Assembly (NCBI GenBank): GCA_050084985.1
Contig: JBITNC010000001.1
Coordinates: forward strand, 132,308,001 to 132,372,000
DNA length: 64,000 bases
DNA from: Nageia nagi
Taxonomy: Eukaryota; Pinophyta
Direction: 5' to 3'
This document shows positions 35,803 to 48,030 of the stretch, piece after piece. The notes under the pieces were generated by a model. That model was not told the DNA's origin. It did no database searches and was given only the letters and a program-made list of their open reading frames with translations. Every line of letters starts with the position of its first letter. The first letter of the stretch is position 1. Made by a program: the position numbers and the translations under genes.

Positions 35803-35994
35803 GAAATGCACATCGTTGAAGGTGTGAAATAGTAGGGTGCATTGGTGTGGAATTACATCATAGGAATGAAAAAATGAAGAAACAATGCAAGTATAATTTC
35901 CCATGAGGTTAAAAAGATAATGAACACATGCATACAATGAACAACAATTCACAATGGCTAAGCAAAGAAAGAACCTAGCTATTGTACACTATAG
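35803..35994 (+). pseudogene. Possible orphan exon, 64 codons
   Basis: A pyrimidine-rich acceptor TTTTGTCCTAG ends at 35802 and TATAG/GTAAGA forms a strong donor at 35994/35995. The 192 nt between them are exactly 64 codons. The frame (EMHIVEGVK, GALVWNYIIGMKK, NNASIISHEVKKIMNTCIQ) has six stops, all explained by C-to-T or G-to-A at Gln, Arg or Trp codons, including the last (CAG at the donor). I do not recognise the protein. It may belong to a gene next to or fused with PMD gene 1. Confidence 0.35.
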
Positions 35995-36166
35995 GTAAGA
36001 TTTTCATATTTTAGGTGATAATCTTATGTACTTGGGGTGTTTTAGTAACCCAAACACATTTTGCAAAGGCAAGAATGAAGAGGGGTACCTTTATTTGTAC
36101 CTTTTGTATGTCATTAATGATGTAGGAACAATGATGCACATCATTAGAGGCATTGAATTTCATACT

Positions 36167-38361
36167 TTATCCATTGGTATTTGAGTTTTTATCTCTGCAT
36201 CCATGTTTGTGAGTAAAATAATAATTCATATCATGTGATGTACTTGCCATTCCAATGTAGCCTCTTAGTTTTGAAGGTGGTAAGGGATTTATGAACAACC
36301 CTAGTAATCCATTATCAGGATGTATAGGTCCATCATTCATAGTAGTATTATCATCCATCTTAATAGCCTTTTTGTCAATGAAATCCCAAATAATGTATTA
36401 AAGTCCTAAAATTTTGTGTTAGATGTCTAGGAACCCTATGATAATTACAAAATTCCTTATATCTAAAATTCTTAGGCACACTATAAGGAAATTTAGGTTC
36501 AACAATAGGTGGAAGCTCAATAAGGTCTTCTCTTATTAAAACATTAAGAATATTATCAATAGTATCAATCAATGGTGTAAACTTCCTTTTAGGTTTATTA
36601 TTAGGTTTTATTTTGTAATCAACATTGTTCACTTCAGTTGTCTTACCATTCTCAGGGGTTTGAACTTTGTTTTCATATGTTAAAGTATTGTTAAACATAG
36701 CATACAAGTTTTTAATACAAGCCTCTTTTTTAAACAAAACATACATCATTTCACCCAATTTCATATCATGATTAGAGATAACCAATAACTTATACATATG
36801 TAACAAAGCATTTACAAATGTATCTTTCAAATCTTACTTAAGCATAGTAATTTTATTAGTAGTATGTTTCCATACTTTCACAAAATCATGTATAGATTGA
36901 TTAGGCAATTGCTTAATTTTGCATAAATATTTGAAATGAACCTTTTTACCAATATTATATTTGAAGTGTTGTAAAAATTGGTGAACCAAATCCTCATATC
37001 TATAAATGCTCTTTTTTAGGAAGCAGAAAATACCATTTTAATGCATTATCTTTCAAACTATGTGAGAATAATTTAGCAAGCATATTTTTATCATGCATAT
37101 ATTACATAACTTCTTCTTGAAACTTTCTAACATGCATCTTAGGATCTTACAAGCCATAAATTTTTGTAAATTTAATACTCTTTTTCCCAATAAGTAGGTT
37201 AGAAAGAATTTTATCTGTTAAAGGTATTTTTAGACAAAACAAGAAATCATCCTCATCACTAGTAAGTAATTCCATTTCTAGATTCTTTATTTGTTGGTTA
37301 GTTGAAGTAACAATAGGGTTTATTTGATTAGGAATATTAACTTTTTGGGGTGGTGGAGGGGTTTGAGGTGGAATATTTGTGTGTCTAAGTTCATTCTCTT
37401 TAAGCACACCAAATGGACCTATTCTATGTATCTTTTCATGTTCAATTTTGTCAACAAGTTTTACTAAAAGGTATATTTTCTTATCAAAAGGATCCAAATG
37501 AAAAGGAGTACTCTCTTATGTGTCATGCATAATTTCAAATTTAATATTATGCTCTTCTAATTTCCCATCAGGATGTTTCTTATAAGCATCATCAATGATC
37601 TTTGCAACTTGTTTCCATAACTTATCATTAGGATTATCATTTTGTATGATGGCCTTACCTTTAGAAAATGTACATCTTATAAAGTGATCAGGTTTTAGGA
37701 TGAGGTGTTCATAATTGTCATCATCATCCTTCATACTGCTATCTTCAACAACTTCTTCTCTTAGAGGTTGTATGATCTTAGCATTCACCTCAGGAGGAAT
37801 TTCCTTCTCGACCTCATTCACATTATCAGTTGCATGTCCAAAGGAAGATACACTATTAACAACATAAGTATTAATGGAATAAGCCTTTCATTGTGTGGAT
37901 CCTACATTCTCATATGCAAAAAAACTATTTGATGATTTTGATGCTACAAATTTTTCCTCTAAGAACTCATAATTTGTTAGAATATTAATAATAGTTTTAG
38001 CATTATGAGTAAGAAAATATTTTATCCTTTTTCTATAAAAAAACACTTCCTGTATAGATCTACCATGAGGAGGAATTCTATATAATTTAGAAATTTCATC
38101 ATTACATTCATTAGAATCATTATCATGACTATTCAAGCTTACACTTTCAAATTTAGATTGATCGATATTAGGGACAAATCTATTGGGAGTTTCACCAATA
38201 ATATCCATTTTTGTTCTAGATCTTGTAGACTCAGTATCACTATGAGCATTATGATGAGGTTCTTGTAGAGGTAGGTCATGATTGTTTCTAACACTTATTT
38301 GAATATCATTAAAATGAACCTTCCCTTTAGACACCTTAGGGTTTTCTACATTTAAATCCAT
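36167..38361 (-). pseudogene. Ty3 gag of a minus-strand element, broken
   Basis: From 38361 the pieces read MDLNVENPKVSKGK, then an acidic region (37821-37516), a Pro-rich part with NIPPQTPPPPQKVNIPN (37380), the gag core near 37130-36850 (HVRKFQEEVM, SLKDNALKWYFLLPKK, HFKYNIGKKVHFKYLCKIKQ, IHDFVKVWKH), and a knuckle FCNYHRVPRHLTQNFRTL whose last Cys is Phe. The frame goes on after stops to INPLPPSKLRGYIG at about 36260. Pol is not seen to the left; the element seems cut near 36.0 kb. It starts 167 bp inside the LTR end at 38528. Confidence 0.75.
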
Positions 38362-38507
38362 ATCTTGAAAATAGGTAGAATAAAACCTAGTTTGATCATT
38401 TTTCTCTAGCTATTATTTGAAGAGATTTAGGTAGGGGGATGAATAATAATGAAAAAGGATTCATGAATTTTTATAAGGATGCCCTAGGTCAAAACCTAGG
38501 TGTGTAA

Positions 38508-38524
38508 AAATGTCGAGTTCACCA
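38508..38524 (-). other. Primer-binding site
   Basis: The minus strand reads TGGTGAACTCGACAT three bases inside the LTR end, the same form as at 50076-50094. Confidence 0.7.
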
Positions 38525-38527
38525 AAA

Positions 38528-39227
38528 TGTAGACCCAAAAATATGTAATTAATGAATAAATACATAAATAAATAAATGGTCTGTGAATAAAATGTTTATA
38601 CTCAAATATCGGATTCACAACAAATATACATGAAACATATGAACCTGATACAAAGTGGGACTATAGCTAAGTAATGTACAATCCTTGGAATGGAATAACA
38701 ATGAATCTTTGGAGGACTACGATTGAAATTTAGATGAGTTTGCAATAGATGTTTGCTATAACATTCTCATGATTCATTCCCTAAAATCTGGACCTCCTAA
38801 TCTACAAAGCGCATGTCATTGGAAGCATAAGAGAGGCACATCATTGATTGCATGGAACCTAATGTTTCATTTGGCATGTAAAAGAGAGATTATAAAGCTT
38901 AGAGAGTATAACAAGTTCTCAAGATAGGTGGCATGAAAAGATACCATAAGTTTGATGTTTAGGAAAACCACCTATTAGAGAGATCTGATAGAGATGTACA
39001 CCTTCACTTCTTGTATTTATAACCTACAAGAAAATAGAAAGGGGTGAAAGCTGAAACATAGCAATAACAATAATATTTCTATATTCAAGATAACTTAAAA
39101 TATGAACTATGGTATATAATATTGCATTGGTCCTAGCACATGGTATCATAATATAATAGCAATTTATCTTGATGTATGTATTATTACCAATTAATTATAA
39201 ATAATAAATCAATTTTAGGCATCTACA
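38528..39227 (-). repeat. LTR (700 bp) of the minus-strand Ty3 element
   Basis: Termini are TGTAGACCC (left) and GGCATCTACA (right). Its right 400 bp are nearly identical to 53953-54395. A primer site lies to its left and a purine tract (minus strand AAAGAGAGGAAAAA) to its right, so it can serve as 5' LTR of one element and 3' LTR of another. Confidence 0.8.
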
Positions 39228-39242
39228 TTTTTCCTCTCTTTA
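39228..39242 (-). other. Polypurine tract next to the LTR
   Basis: The minus strand reads AAAGAGAGGAAAAA directly before the LTR start TGTAGATGCC, the arrangement expected before a 3' LTR. Confidence 0.5.
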
Positions 39243-39804
39243 AATATGTAATTGAAATTGCATAATCCTAAGAAGTATAGAGAAGAGAAAAAGATTTTTA
39301 ATAGTAAAATGGAATTTCTTATTTTGATTGATGTGTCAAGTATGGTATGTTACTTTTCCCCTTTTTGGTCTTGGTTTCTCCTAGCTCATGCTACGTTGGG
39401 TAACAAAGCCAAAATAGGAGTCCCTTTATGAGGTGAGTAGTTGATGCCAATCCTACTCACTCAAAAAAATTCCTATAGAATAAAGCAACATATACCCACA
39501 TAGATCCATCCATAAAAGAATAAGTAATGTAAATAGCAAAGATGAAATAAATATAATGTGAAATATATCACTATGGTCAATGCGATTCAAAATGTTATAA
39601 ACCATGATACATAGACTATTATGATAGACAACTCATAATCTATGAAGAACAAGCATTCTTTTTAATGCCCTAGTCTTGTAATGTCCATGATGTATAGACT
39701 ACTACAATGAAGAACTCATAGTCTATAAGTACCAAGTTGATAAGAAATTTTAGTGACTCAAGCTTGGGATATACTATAAAAATGAGAGATTTTCTCATGG
39801 AATG
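39243..39804. other. Probable 3' non-coding part of a Ty3 element
   Basis: No gene seen. A 60-bp direct repeat-like phrase recurs: TATAGACTATTATGATAGACAACTCATA-type text at 39610 and 39697 (ATAGACTACTACAATGAAG). Confidence 0.35.
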
Positions 39805-40830
39805 ACCATGGCTTGTAAATAAGTTGTCAGTAGAATAATGAATAATAATTGTCAAGTTTCATCAATATACCAAATATTCAATTAATCATAAGCCTTTTAG
39901 TACAATATTTAAATTTGCATGAATTTTCAAAGGAAATCCATGCCATTAACGGTGTGGTATGCCTAAAATTTTATGATCATGTCTTCAAAAATTTTGATCC
40001 TTATTCATAAAACATTCCATATGCATAAGTTAAATGCATAATTGATCAAATATGCAATACATTTTCAACATGTCTCAATTACAAATGAGTTATAGCAAAT
40101 TTCACACTATTAGCAATGTAGAATTTTCCATGTCAAATGTAGAAATTTAAAATATATTCAATTGAAAACCAATTATATCAATTTGCCTTACTTCAAAATT
40201 GAGATAACATTGCTAATTTCCCTAATATTTTTAAGATAAAGCATGAACTAGCAATATTTAACCATTTACTCAATTTGTCTATGCATTATGTATAAAACCA
40301 AAGAATTCATCATTTTGAGCTAGTAGTAACATGAAAGCATTGGATTTATTTTAAAGCACCCATAAGTGCATCTTTTCCATGTCATTGGTGGTGTTGTAAA
40401 GGATGTTTTAATATTCAAGAAAAGGAGCTCATCCAATTGATAATAAAATATGAATTGTCAACTATATATCAATTGTAAACCAAGAGTGATTTTAATGATT
40501 AAAAATTGATGTACCATTTAATACAATTTGAACTTTAGCAATAAAAATTCATTATTTGTAATAATCTAATAAGCAAAATGATTATTCAATAAAATTTATG
40601 ACAACTAAAATTGAAATAGCACATTTGAAATTTTGCATAATTTTAATAATACTACATCTTTGGTGTTGTATTTTTATCATTAATAAAAGTAAATAATGTA
40701 AATGATAAATAAGTGATTGATTATGCAAGGAGACACATTAGAAGATACGTGTTTATCATGTATGATTAATGATTACTAATTGGATGATCAATTCAAGGAA
40801 AGGTATACCGTTAGCAGCGTGAAAGTAGTC
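39805..40830. repeat. Non-coding repeat, copy 2 (shared with 5628-6650)
   Basis: Collinear with copy 1. Quasi-palindromes (CCATTAACGGTGTGG at 39950; TTAGCAGCGTGAAA at 40812, and others) recur at spacings near 115-160 bp. Its right end abuts a truncated Ty1 reverse transcriptase. Confidence 0.6.
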
Positions 40831-40835
40831 AAATG

Positions 40836-41580
40836 CACTCTTGAAGTTAATTTGAAAAAAGTTCCATCCTTGAGCTACATAAAGAGCAAGGATAATCCTA
40901 ACAGTAGGCATATTTTCCATGGGAGCAAAGGTATCCTCATAATCTAAACCATATTTTTGAGCAAACCCTTTAGCTACTAACCTTACCTTGTATTTCTCAA
41001 TATCCTTAACTGAATTAAACTTGAACTTGTAGATCCACTTATTGCCAATCAAATTCTTCTCATTGGGTTAAGGAACCAAATCCCATGTTTCATTTTTCAT
41101 AAGCATTTTATACTCAACTTTCATGGCTTCCACCTAGCACTTATGCTTAGAAGCATCTTTGAAATATGAGGGCTCATGCTTGTTGTCAATCTTGGAAAAT
41201 AAGAATTTGTTCAAGGTCATGCTCCTTGTTACCCTTTATGTTGGAGAATTTTTGTTCTAAGATGATTTTCTTGTATCAATATCCAACTAGCTAGGTGCAA
41301 CTGAATAGTCCATAGGATCATCCATGCAAACATTAGAAATAAATTCTTTAGGAAATTCATTGAACTTGACATCTCTTGAAATGAATACTACTTTATAAGA
41401 TGGAAAGTGGAGCTTATAGCCTCTATGTTGACTATCATAACCCACAAATATGTATTTTTTTAACTTTTTTTTCTAACTTCTTCCTTTTCTTAAAAACAAT
41501 GTAGGAGAATGCTTCACAACCAAACACCCTAAGGTGAGAAATATAAGGTTTTCTTAATGACCATGCCTTAAAAAGAGTTT
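40836..41580 (-). pseudogene. Ty1/copia reverse transcriptase, N-terminal part, truncated
   Basis: The frame from 41052 reads IGNKWIYKFKFNSV, KYKVRLVAKGFAQKYG, LDYEDTFAPMENMPTVRIIL, ALYVAQGW and INFKSAF, the start of the copia RT (usually K-T-A-F or K-S-A-F-L-N-G). After KSAF the similarity stops at about 40836, so the palm with the catalytic Asp pair is missing. Decayed linker sequence (41060-41580) joins it to integrase. Copia order is integrase before RT, as seen here. Confidence 0.85.
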
Positions 41581-42556
41581 TATCCTAAATAGATCTTGTG
41601 GGACACATATTCAAGGTGTAAATAGCAGTGCTCATGACTTCACTCCATAAGAAACTAGGAAGATTACCCAACATGCATCTAGCCATCTCCATAATTATCT
41701 TATTTTTTCCTTTTGATAACATCATTCTATTGAGGAGTGTATGGAATTGTAAACTACCTCTTGATTCCATACTTAGCACAATAGACATTGAACTTATTGA
41801 TATTATATTCTCCCCCATTATCTAATCTCAACATCTTGATTTTAAGGTGAGTTTGATTTTCAGTTAAGGCTTAAAATTCTTGAAACTCTTAAAGGTTTGA
41901 TCCTTATGCTCAAGTAGATAGCAAAATGTCATTCTATTGAATTCATCAATGAAGGTCAAGATGTAATATGCTCCCCTAAGTGACTTAGTCTAAAATAGAT
42001 CTATCAAATCTAAATGCACAAGTTCAAGAGGTTGAGATGCTCTTTTTGCCTTATCTTTTTTGAACCTTTTTCTATGCATCTTTCCAAGGATGCACTTCTC
42101 ACATAGACCAATTGAAGGTGAAATTAAAGACAAACCTTCCATAAGTTATTGGTATTTAAAGACTTGATTACTTTTATGGTTAAGGTTCCCTAAATGATGA
42201 TGCTAAAGATTAACTCTAGAACACACACTAGTAGCAAGACACATCTTTGTTGGAACTTAATCCACAATGTATAGATCATCTTTTAATGATCTTTTAACCA
42301 ACATGGCAAGTCCTTTCTTAATGCACCAAGATTGAGAGTCAAACTCAAATGAGTACCCTTTCCTTGCAAGTTGGATCATGGAGATAAGGTTCATATTTAA
42401 CTTAGGAACATAGAGCACATTATCAAGAACCTTCTCATGAATCAACACACTCCCAATTCCTTGGACTTCAAGGATAGAGTTATCACCTTTCACAACTGCA
42501 TCTTTTCTATACTTGTGAAAGTTCTTAAACTTATATTTTTCAAAGCATAGGTGATT
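41581..42556 (-). pseudogene. Ty1/copia protease end and integrase, broken, catalytic Glu changed to Lys
   Basis: From the nested-insertion junction the frame reads TNHLCFEKYKFKNFHKY, then SILEVQGIGSVLIHEKVLD, VLYVPKLNMNLISMIQLA, the end of the protease domain. The pre-integrase zinc part follows (HLGNLNH; GLCEKCILGKMHRKRF), then the core: RASQPLELVHLDL, YILTFIDEFNRMTFCYLL, second Asp in MLRLDNGGEYN, and 35 residues later NDVIKRKK with Lys (41712-41714) where Glu is required. GNLPSFLWSEVMSTAIYTLN follows. The protein would insert the element's cDNA. Confidence 0.88.
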
Positions 42557-42561
42557 AGTGC
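42557..42561. repeat. Target-site duplication, left copy (AGTGC)
   Basis: AGTGC flanks the nested Ty3 element here and at 50880-50884. Removing the element and one copy joins the copia protease frame exactly (Gly-Cys-Thr / Asn-His). Confidence 0.9.
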
Positions 42562-43344
42562 TATTTACAAATAAAAATGCATTTGATAATTCAAATAACT
42601 AAAATATCTATAGTCCTAAAAGATACATATATCTATTTGTAAATTCTGAGCTAACCAATAGCAAAACAAGACAAGCTAATATAAAAGATAACGAATAATT
42701 AGAATCAAAATGACATTACTAAATAAGACTAAATTTGTGTACTTACCTCATGAAATGTACCTGATATGGATGAATGGAAGATACTAAAAAATCCTCAACA
42801 ACAAATGGAGTTTGCACCCAAATTCATGAAGCAAGATGATCTAAAAAGAGGGCTGTAGGTGGTCTATTTGGTGCTCAAAAGGAGTATAAATGGTCTACTT
42901 TTGTATATAATGAGCACCAATTGTATTCATTATATTGTAGTCCATTTTGAACCAACTCTGTGCCTCCACATGAACTCTCAATGGTCTCAATTTGATACTC
43001 AAATAAGCTTAGAATTGTCAGGATGCTTGCATAAGGAAGTACATAAACCCAAGCTTGAATGATGATGTCAAAAGACACCTAAAGGACTACCATCATCAAG
43101 ACAAAATATGGGATCATATATCTCTTTAATGTGGACTTACTATTAGATCCTTATTTATATAGATAATAATATGAACCACTCCTTAGGTTAGCATGTACCT
43201 ACATAAACAAGAATATAGTAAGATAATGATATATATTGATCATATCCAAAATATCATAAATATTCTTGAACTAGACATATAAGTGCGGGAACATATTTCC
43301 TAATGTTATAAATTAAATGCATAAATTAATTTTATTTGATAATA
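42562..43344 (-). repeat. 3' LTR of the nested Ty3 element (783 bp)
   Basis: Aligns with 50095-50879 throughout, for example CATATATCTATTTGTAAATTC and ACCTGATATGGATGAA. The left terminal TG is TA here but TG at 50095. Confidence 0.9.
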
Positions 43345-43357
43345 GATGCCCCACTTT
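43345..43357 (-). other. Polypurine tract of the nested element
   Basis: Minus strand AAAGTGGGGCATC directly before the 3' LTR. Confidence 0.6.
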
Positions 43358-43758
43358 GGATGAGAAATTGAAAATCACTAGGTGTATTGAGATTTTTCAT
43401 TCAAAGTATAACTAAGATGTTATAGCAATCAAATATTAATAAGTATAGATAAGCATAATACCAACACTAATCAATTTGTTTTGATACTAAACTATGATAA
43501 AGATAAAAGAAATATAAGCAATAATATTGAAAAAAGGTATGAGTTTAAGTAAACTCCCTTATATGACATCCATCATGTTTCCCTTAGTTGGTTTTGATAT
43601 GCTCCATAAGCTCTAATGATAACCTGCAAAACAAAGAGTTCTAAGGTCCATAGCCATCTACCAAGAGGTCACTGGTGACAATTACCCATATTTTGGATAT
43701 ATTTTGATATGTGGAGTATAACCATATCATGTCATTGATGATTCTATCCATTGATCTT

Positions 43759-44010
43759 GTGGAAGTTGAACTTCCTGCCAAGAGGCATAATGATAAAACT
43801 AGAAGCTAAAACTCCACCAAGAGGAATATTACAATAAGTAGTGGAGCTAGAACTCAGCAAAGAGGCATGATATGATGATGAGGGCTGAAACTCTATGCCA
43901 ATAGGTAGGAAACTAGGATGATGATATGAGAGCTAAAACTATGCACTAAGAGACATGCAAATTTTACAATATGGGAGTTGAAACTTTCCACCAAGGGGTA
44001 TCTGATGATC
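43759..44010. repeat. Six degenerate ~42-bp tandem units between integrase and 3' LTR
   Basis: Each unit has GAGCTRAAACT followed by GCCAAGAGGCAT or close variants (CACCAAGAGGAAT, GCACTAAGAGACAT, CACCAAGGGGTAT) and an AT-rich spacer with GATGATGA. Unit lengths are about 37-47 bp. Confidence 0.7.
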
Positions 44011-44159
44011 TTTGTTTTTGCTATTTCTAATTGTACATTAGGATCATAAATGGTACTTTTTTGCTAAAATAGAGCACTAATGCTCTTCTTATGATACTAA
44101 AATGACCTTATATTTTTGGATTTTTTTGCCATCTATTCCATGCTTATTCTTGTAGTAAT

Positions 44160-45411
44160 ATTTTTATGAAAATAGATGCATGGGATGACCCATAGGTTGC
44201 CTGATGTGATACTTCTTTAAGTGCCTATAATTGATGGAATTTTTGAAAATCTCCCCATCCAATGTAGATAATCTATATACACCTCTACCAAATACCTTTG
44301 TGATGATGTATGGGCCAACCTAATTTTGTTCAAACTTTCTTTTAAGTTCATCTTTTGTTGTAGTGTTAGAAACATTCTCTTAGAGAACCATATCTCCAAC
44401 CTCAAATGCTTTGGGCACCATTTTCTTTTCATAGGCCCTCTTTATTCTTTGCTGATATGTTCTAAGATGCTCTAGTGCATTAATTCTTTTCTCATCTAAT
44501 TCATCTAGCTGATTTAATCTTACTTCCCTTGTTGTGGTCTCTTCATGATATCTTTGAGTACAATTCTCAAAGAAGGGATCTCAATTTCAAGTGGAATGAC
44601 TGCTTCATCACTATACATAAGAGAGTATGGAGTAGCACTTATTGCTATTCTTTTAGTTGTTCTATATGCCCATAAGGCATATGGTAATTGATCATGCCAA
44701 TCTTTACCATTCTTTTTAATAGTTTTTGCTAATATATTCTTGATTATTTTATTTGTTACTTTAGGTTGTCCATTCCCTTGGGGATAGTAAATTGAAGAAA
44801 ATATTTGCTAAACCTTCACCTTTTTACAAAATTCTATGATATATTTTCCTATGAAATTCACACCATTATCCATAATCAACTTCTAAGGTATGCCAAATCT
44901 GCAAATGATATATTCCTTGATGAAATTGATAAAATGGAATTATCTCAACCCATTTAGTATAGTATTCGATGGCAACCAAGATAAATTTGTGCCCCTCACT
45001 AGATGGAGGATTAATAACACCCATGAAATCCAAAGCCCACATTGAGAAAGGCCATGGTGATGTGACATAGTTCAACTCTTGAGTAGGTGTTAATTCTAAG
45101 TATGCATGCTTTTGACATTGCTCACACTTCTTGACATGTTCATAACAATCATGTTCCATGGTGGGCCACCAATAACCCATCCTAATCAAATTGCCATAAA
45201 CTGATCTTCCATTGAAATGACCTCCATATACTCCTCCATGTGCATGTTCTAATGCTGTTTCAATCTCTTTATCATGAAGACATCTCAAAAGAATACCATT
45301 AAATGATCTTTTATAAATTATATCACCAATGATAACATACTTCATAGTAAGTCTTTTTATTCTAATATGTTCTTTGTTATCAAGTGTAACATCAATAAAG
45401 TTATCCTTCAA
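44160..45411 (-). pseudogene. Integrase of the nested Ty3 element, catalytic Glu changed to Lys
   Basis: The 181-codon frame from 45411 has the zinc part (ALEHAHGGVYGGHFNGRS; MEHDCYEHVKKCEQCQ, all H and C present) and the first core Asp in MWALDFMGVINPP. A shift near 44890 leads to LIMDNGVNFIGK with the second Asp, and 35 residues on NGQPKVTNKI has Lys (44760-44762) in place of Glu. Then WHDQLPYALWAYRTT, AVIPLEIEIPSLRI and, at the end, the basic tail KFEQN, TKVFGRGVYRLSTLDG, HLKKYHIRQPMGHP. It ends near 44160. Confidence 0.9.
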
Positions 45412-45479
45412 ATATATAAATATGTGTTCATACTAAGGAATTACCTCATAACCAACCTTTTGAGCAACACATACCATTT

Positions 45480-46590
45480 TCAAGTCCTTCTCAACAATTT
45501 ATGGAGTTCCCGAGTTCTTGATAGCAAAAGTAGTCTCCTTACTTTCTATCTCAATTGGTATAAGTGAAGTTGCACTTGCCATTGCATCAGCCAACCTATT
45601 ATTATTCCTTGGAATATTTTCTAATTGATACTCTTAAAAATAATCAAGGAGTTTTATAATAAGAACTTTTCATGGAATAATATTTTCATCTTTGGTGTTA
45701 TAGATTTCATTAACTTGATGCACTATTAGCTATGAATCCCCATAAATATGCAAATGTGTAATACCAATCTCTATAGCTACTTTTAATCCTAATATGAGAG
45801 CTTCATATTCTACCATATTGTTAGTGCATTCAAATGATAGTTTGTATGACATGGTAATAACATCATTCTAAGGTGATATCAATGCTATTCCTACTCTTGA
45901 ACCTTGCATACACTATGATCCATCAAAATACATTTTCTAGCATTCTGACACCTCTGAAAGAGGGACATTGGTGTTCCTATTTTCTTTAAAATAAGGATAT
46001 GGTTAGTCCTATTTTGCATGTTATATGGTGTCTACTAAAGCACATTCATCCTAAAATTCTTATTTGAGTTCTATGCTATCTTTTATGGGAAACTCTGCAA
46101 CAAACTGTATGACTGCCTACCCTTTAACTGATTTTTCTTTCATAAACTTGAGGTCAAACTCCTGAAGTAGCATGATCCATTTTGCTGACCTTCCATTGAG
46201 GTATGGTTTTGAAATTAGATATCTTAATTGGCCTACCTGAGTAAGTACATGTGTTGTGCTATTGATCATATAATGCCTCAACCTCTTAGTAGCAAATACT
46301 ATACATTGACATAACTTTTCAATGGGTGTATACCTAGTTTCATATTATTTCAATCTCCTGCTAATAAAATAGACTACTCTCTCTTTATCATCTTCTTTTT
46401 TCTTTACCAACATTACCCCAAATGCATGTTTTATAGTTGAGACATAGAGCCAAAAAGGTTCTCCATGCCTATATGGAGCTAATACCAATAGATGTAGCAA
46501 ATACTCTTTTATTCTATCAAATGCTTCTTGACACTTAATATCCCATTTAAACTCAACTTCTTTCTTAAGTAAATGAGACATAGGAGCTAT
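45480..46590 (-). pseudogene. RNase H of the nested Ty3 element
   Basis: A frame at 46581-46345 (LLKKEVEFKWDIKCQEAFDR, LYVSTIKHAFGVMLVKK, VVYFISRRLK) is the RT-RNase H tether and false RNase H. The true domain lies at about 45990-45560: KMYFDGS, NMVEYEALILGLKV, LHIYGDS and RLADAMASA, so all four catalytic acids are visible. Stops fall at Gln and Trp sites. It would remove RNA from the hybrid. Confidence 0.82.
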
Positions 46591-47310
46591 CTTATCTAAT
46601 AATTAACAAATAAATCTTCTTACATATTTAATCTTACCTTGAATAATTCTCAATTATTTAAGATTTGTAGGAGGAGATATTTCTATGATGGCTTTAATTT
46701 TTTTTGGATCCACTTCAACTCCTCTCCTAGAGACAATATGCCCCAAGAGTTTCTTGATGATACCCCAAATACACATTTTTGAGGCTTGATTCTTAACTTA
46801 TACTTTTTCATCCTTTCAAATGCTACTCTTATATCCTTGACATGATCCTTTTTATTCTTTGTATCAAGATATCATCTACATAGACCTTTATTATTTTATG
46901 AATGAAGTTATGAAACATGGTTGTCATTGCTCTTTGATATGTGGCACCTACATTCTTAAGACCAAATGGCATTACCTTGTAGCAAAAGTTTCCCTAAGGA
47001 GTCCTAAATTATATTTTATGCTAATCATTTTCCTTGATTTTGATTTGATTATATCTTGAAAATCCATCCATAAATGATAACATCTCATAGCCTACCAAAC
47101 TAAGAATGATCATATCTATGTTGAGTAGTGGGGAGTCATCTTTTAAACATGCTTTATTTAGATCTTTGAAATTAGTACATACTCTAATTTCACTTGTAGG
47201 TTTCTTTACTAGAACTACATTGGCCATCCACTCTAAATAATCAATGGGTCTAATAAAACCAGCTTACAATAGTTTCTCTATTTCTTTCTTAACTAGTAAA
47301 GAAATCTAAA
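46591..47310 (-). pseudogene. Reverse transcriptase of the nested Ty3 element
   Basis: The frame reads VVLVKKPTSEIRVCTNFKDL, LSFMDGFSRYNQIKI, then after stops NFCYKVMPFGLKN, VGATYQRAMTTMFHNF and the catalytic box KVYVDDILI near 46865. The thumb and connection (46850-46600) are shifted. The catalytic Asp pair is intact. Confidence 0.88.
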
Positions 47311-48030
47311 AAGGTATCTTAGTTTTTATTTTATAGGAATTGCTCCTTTCTCAACAACCAAGTTATGTATTACAAAATTTTTATCTAATCTATGAATATC
47401 TTTATATGACCATGCAAATACTTCAAAATAATCATGAAAGGATTGAATCAACTCATTTTGTAAAGGTTCCTTAAGGAGCTTACCCATTTTTAGGAATTAT
47501 GGTGTCTCTTAAGAACCAATGTTGACCTCCTCTATCTCTTCATTCAACTAAGTAATTTCTAATTTTTATGGTGTGGGAAATGGAAATTCTCCCAAACCTT
47601 CAATTTTATCCTCCATAGATTCACTAAAGCAAGCATGCACATCTAGATAATGTTTGTGAGTCATCTTTTCATTCCTAGCTAGATATTCAGTTCTAGCACC
47701 CATAGATCCTAAAAAAGTGTCATCATTCTCAAATAATTATATAGCATGTATTGCATCTTCATCATCTATTTCATATTTAATAAAAAAGCAATTTTGATCA
47801 TCTCTTACCCTTTTTCCTTCTTGTATTAATAACAAATGACTAACCTAACCATCATGATCATCTCCATGATATGGGATAATGTAGTATTTATTTTCTTTCA
47901 TGATTTCTTCTAAACAGGACTATTGATGATCTTTATGGAGCCAAGAGGAGCATGGGAAATCATTTTCCTAAGCCTTATAATGTTTATGATAGTGTATGAA
48001 CCAAATCTAATATCTTTGACATTGATTTTC
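47311..48030 (-). pseudogene. Decayed linker between protease and RT, nested element
   Basis: No motif beyond short open pieces; matches in position the linker at 29551-30470 of the plus-strand element. Confidence 0.5.

Noticed and set aside
35803-35994. BED zinc finger of a hAT transposase
   Set aside because: The Cys/His spacing of a BED finger is not present in any frame.
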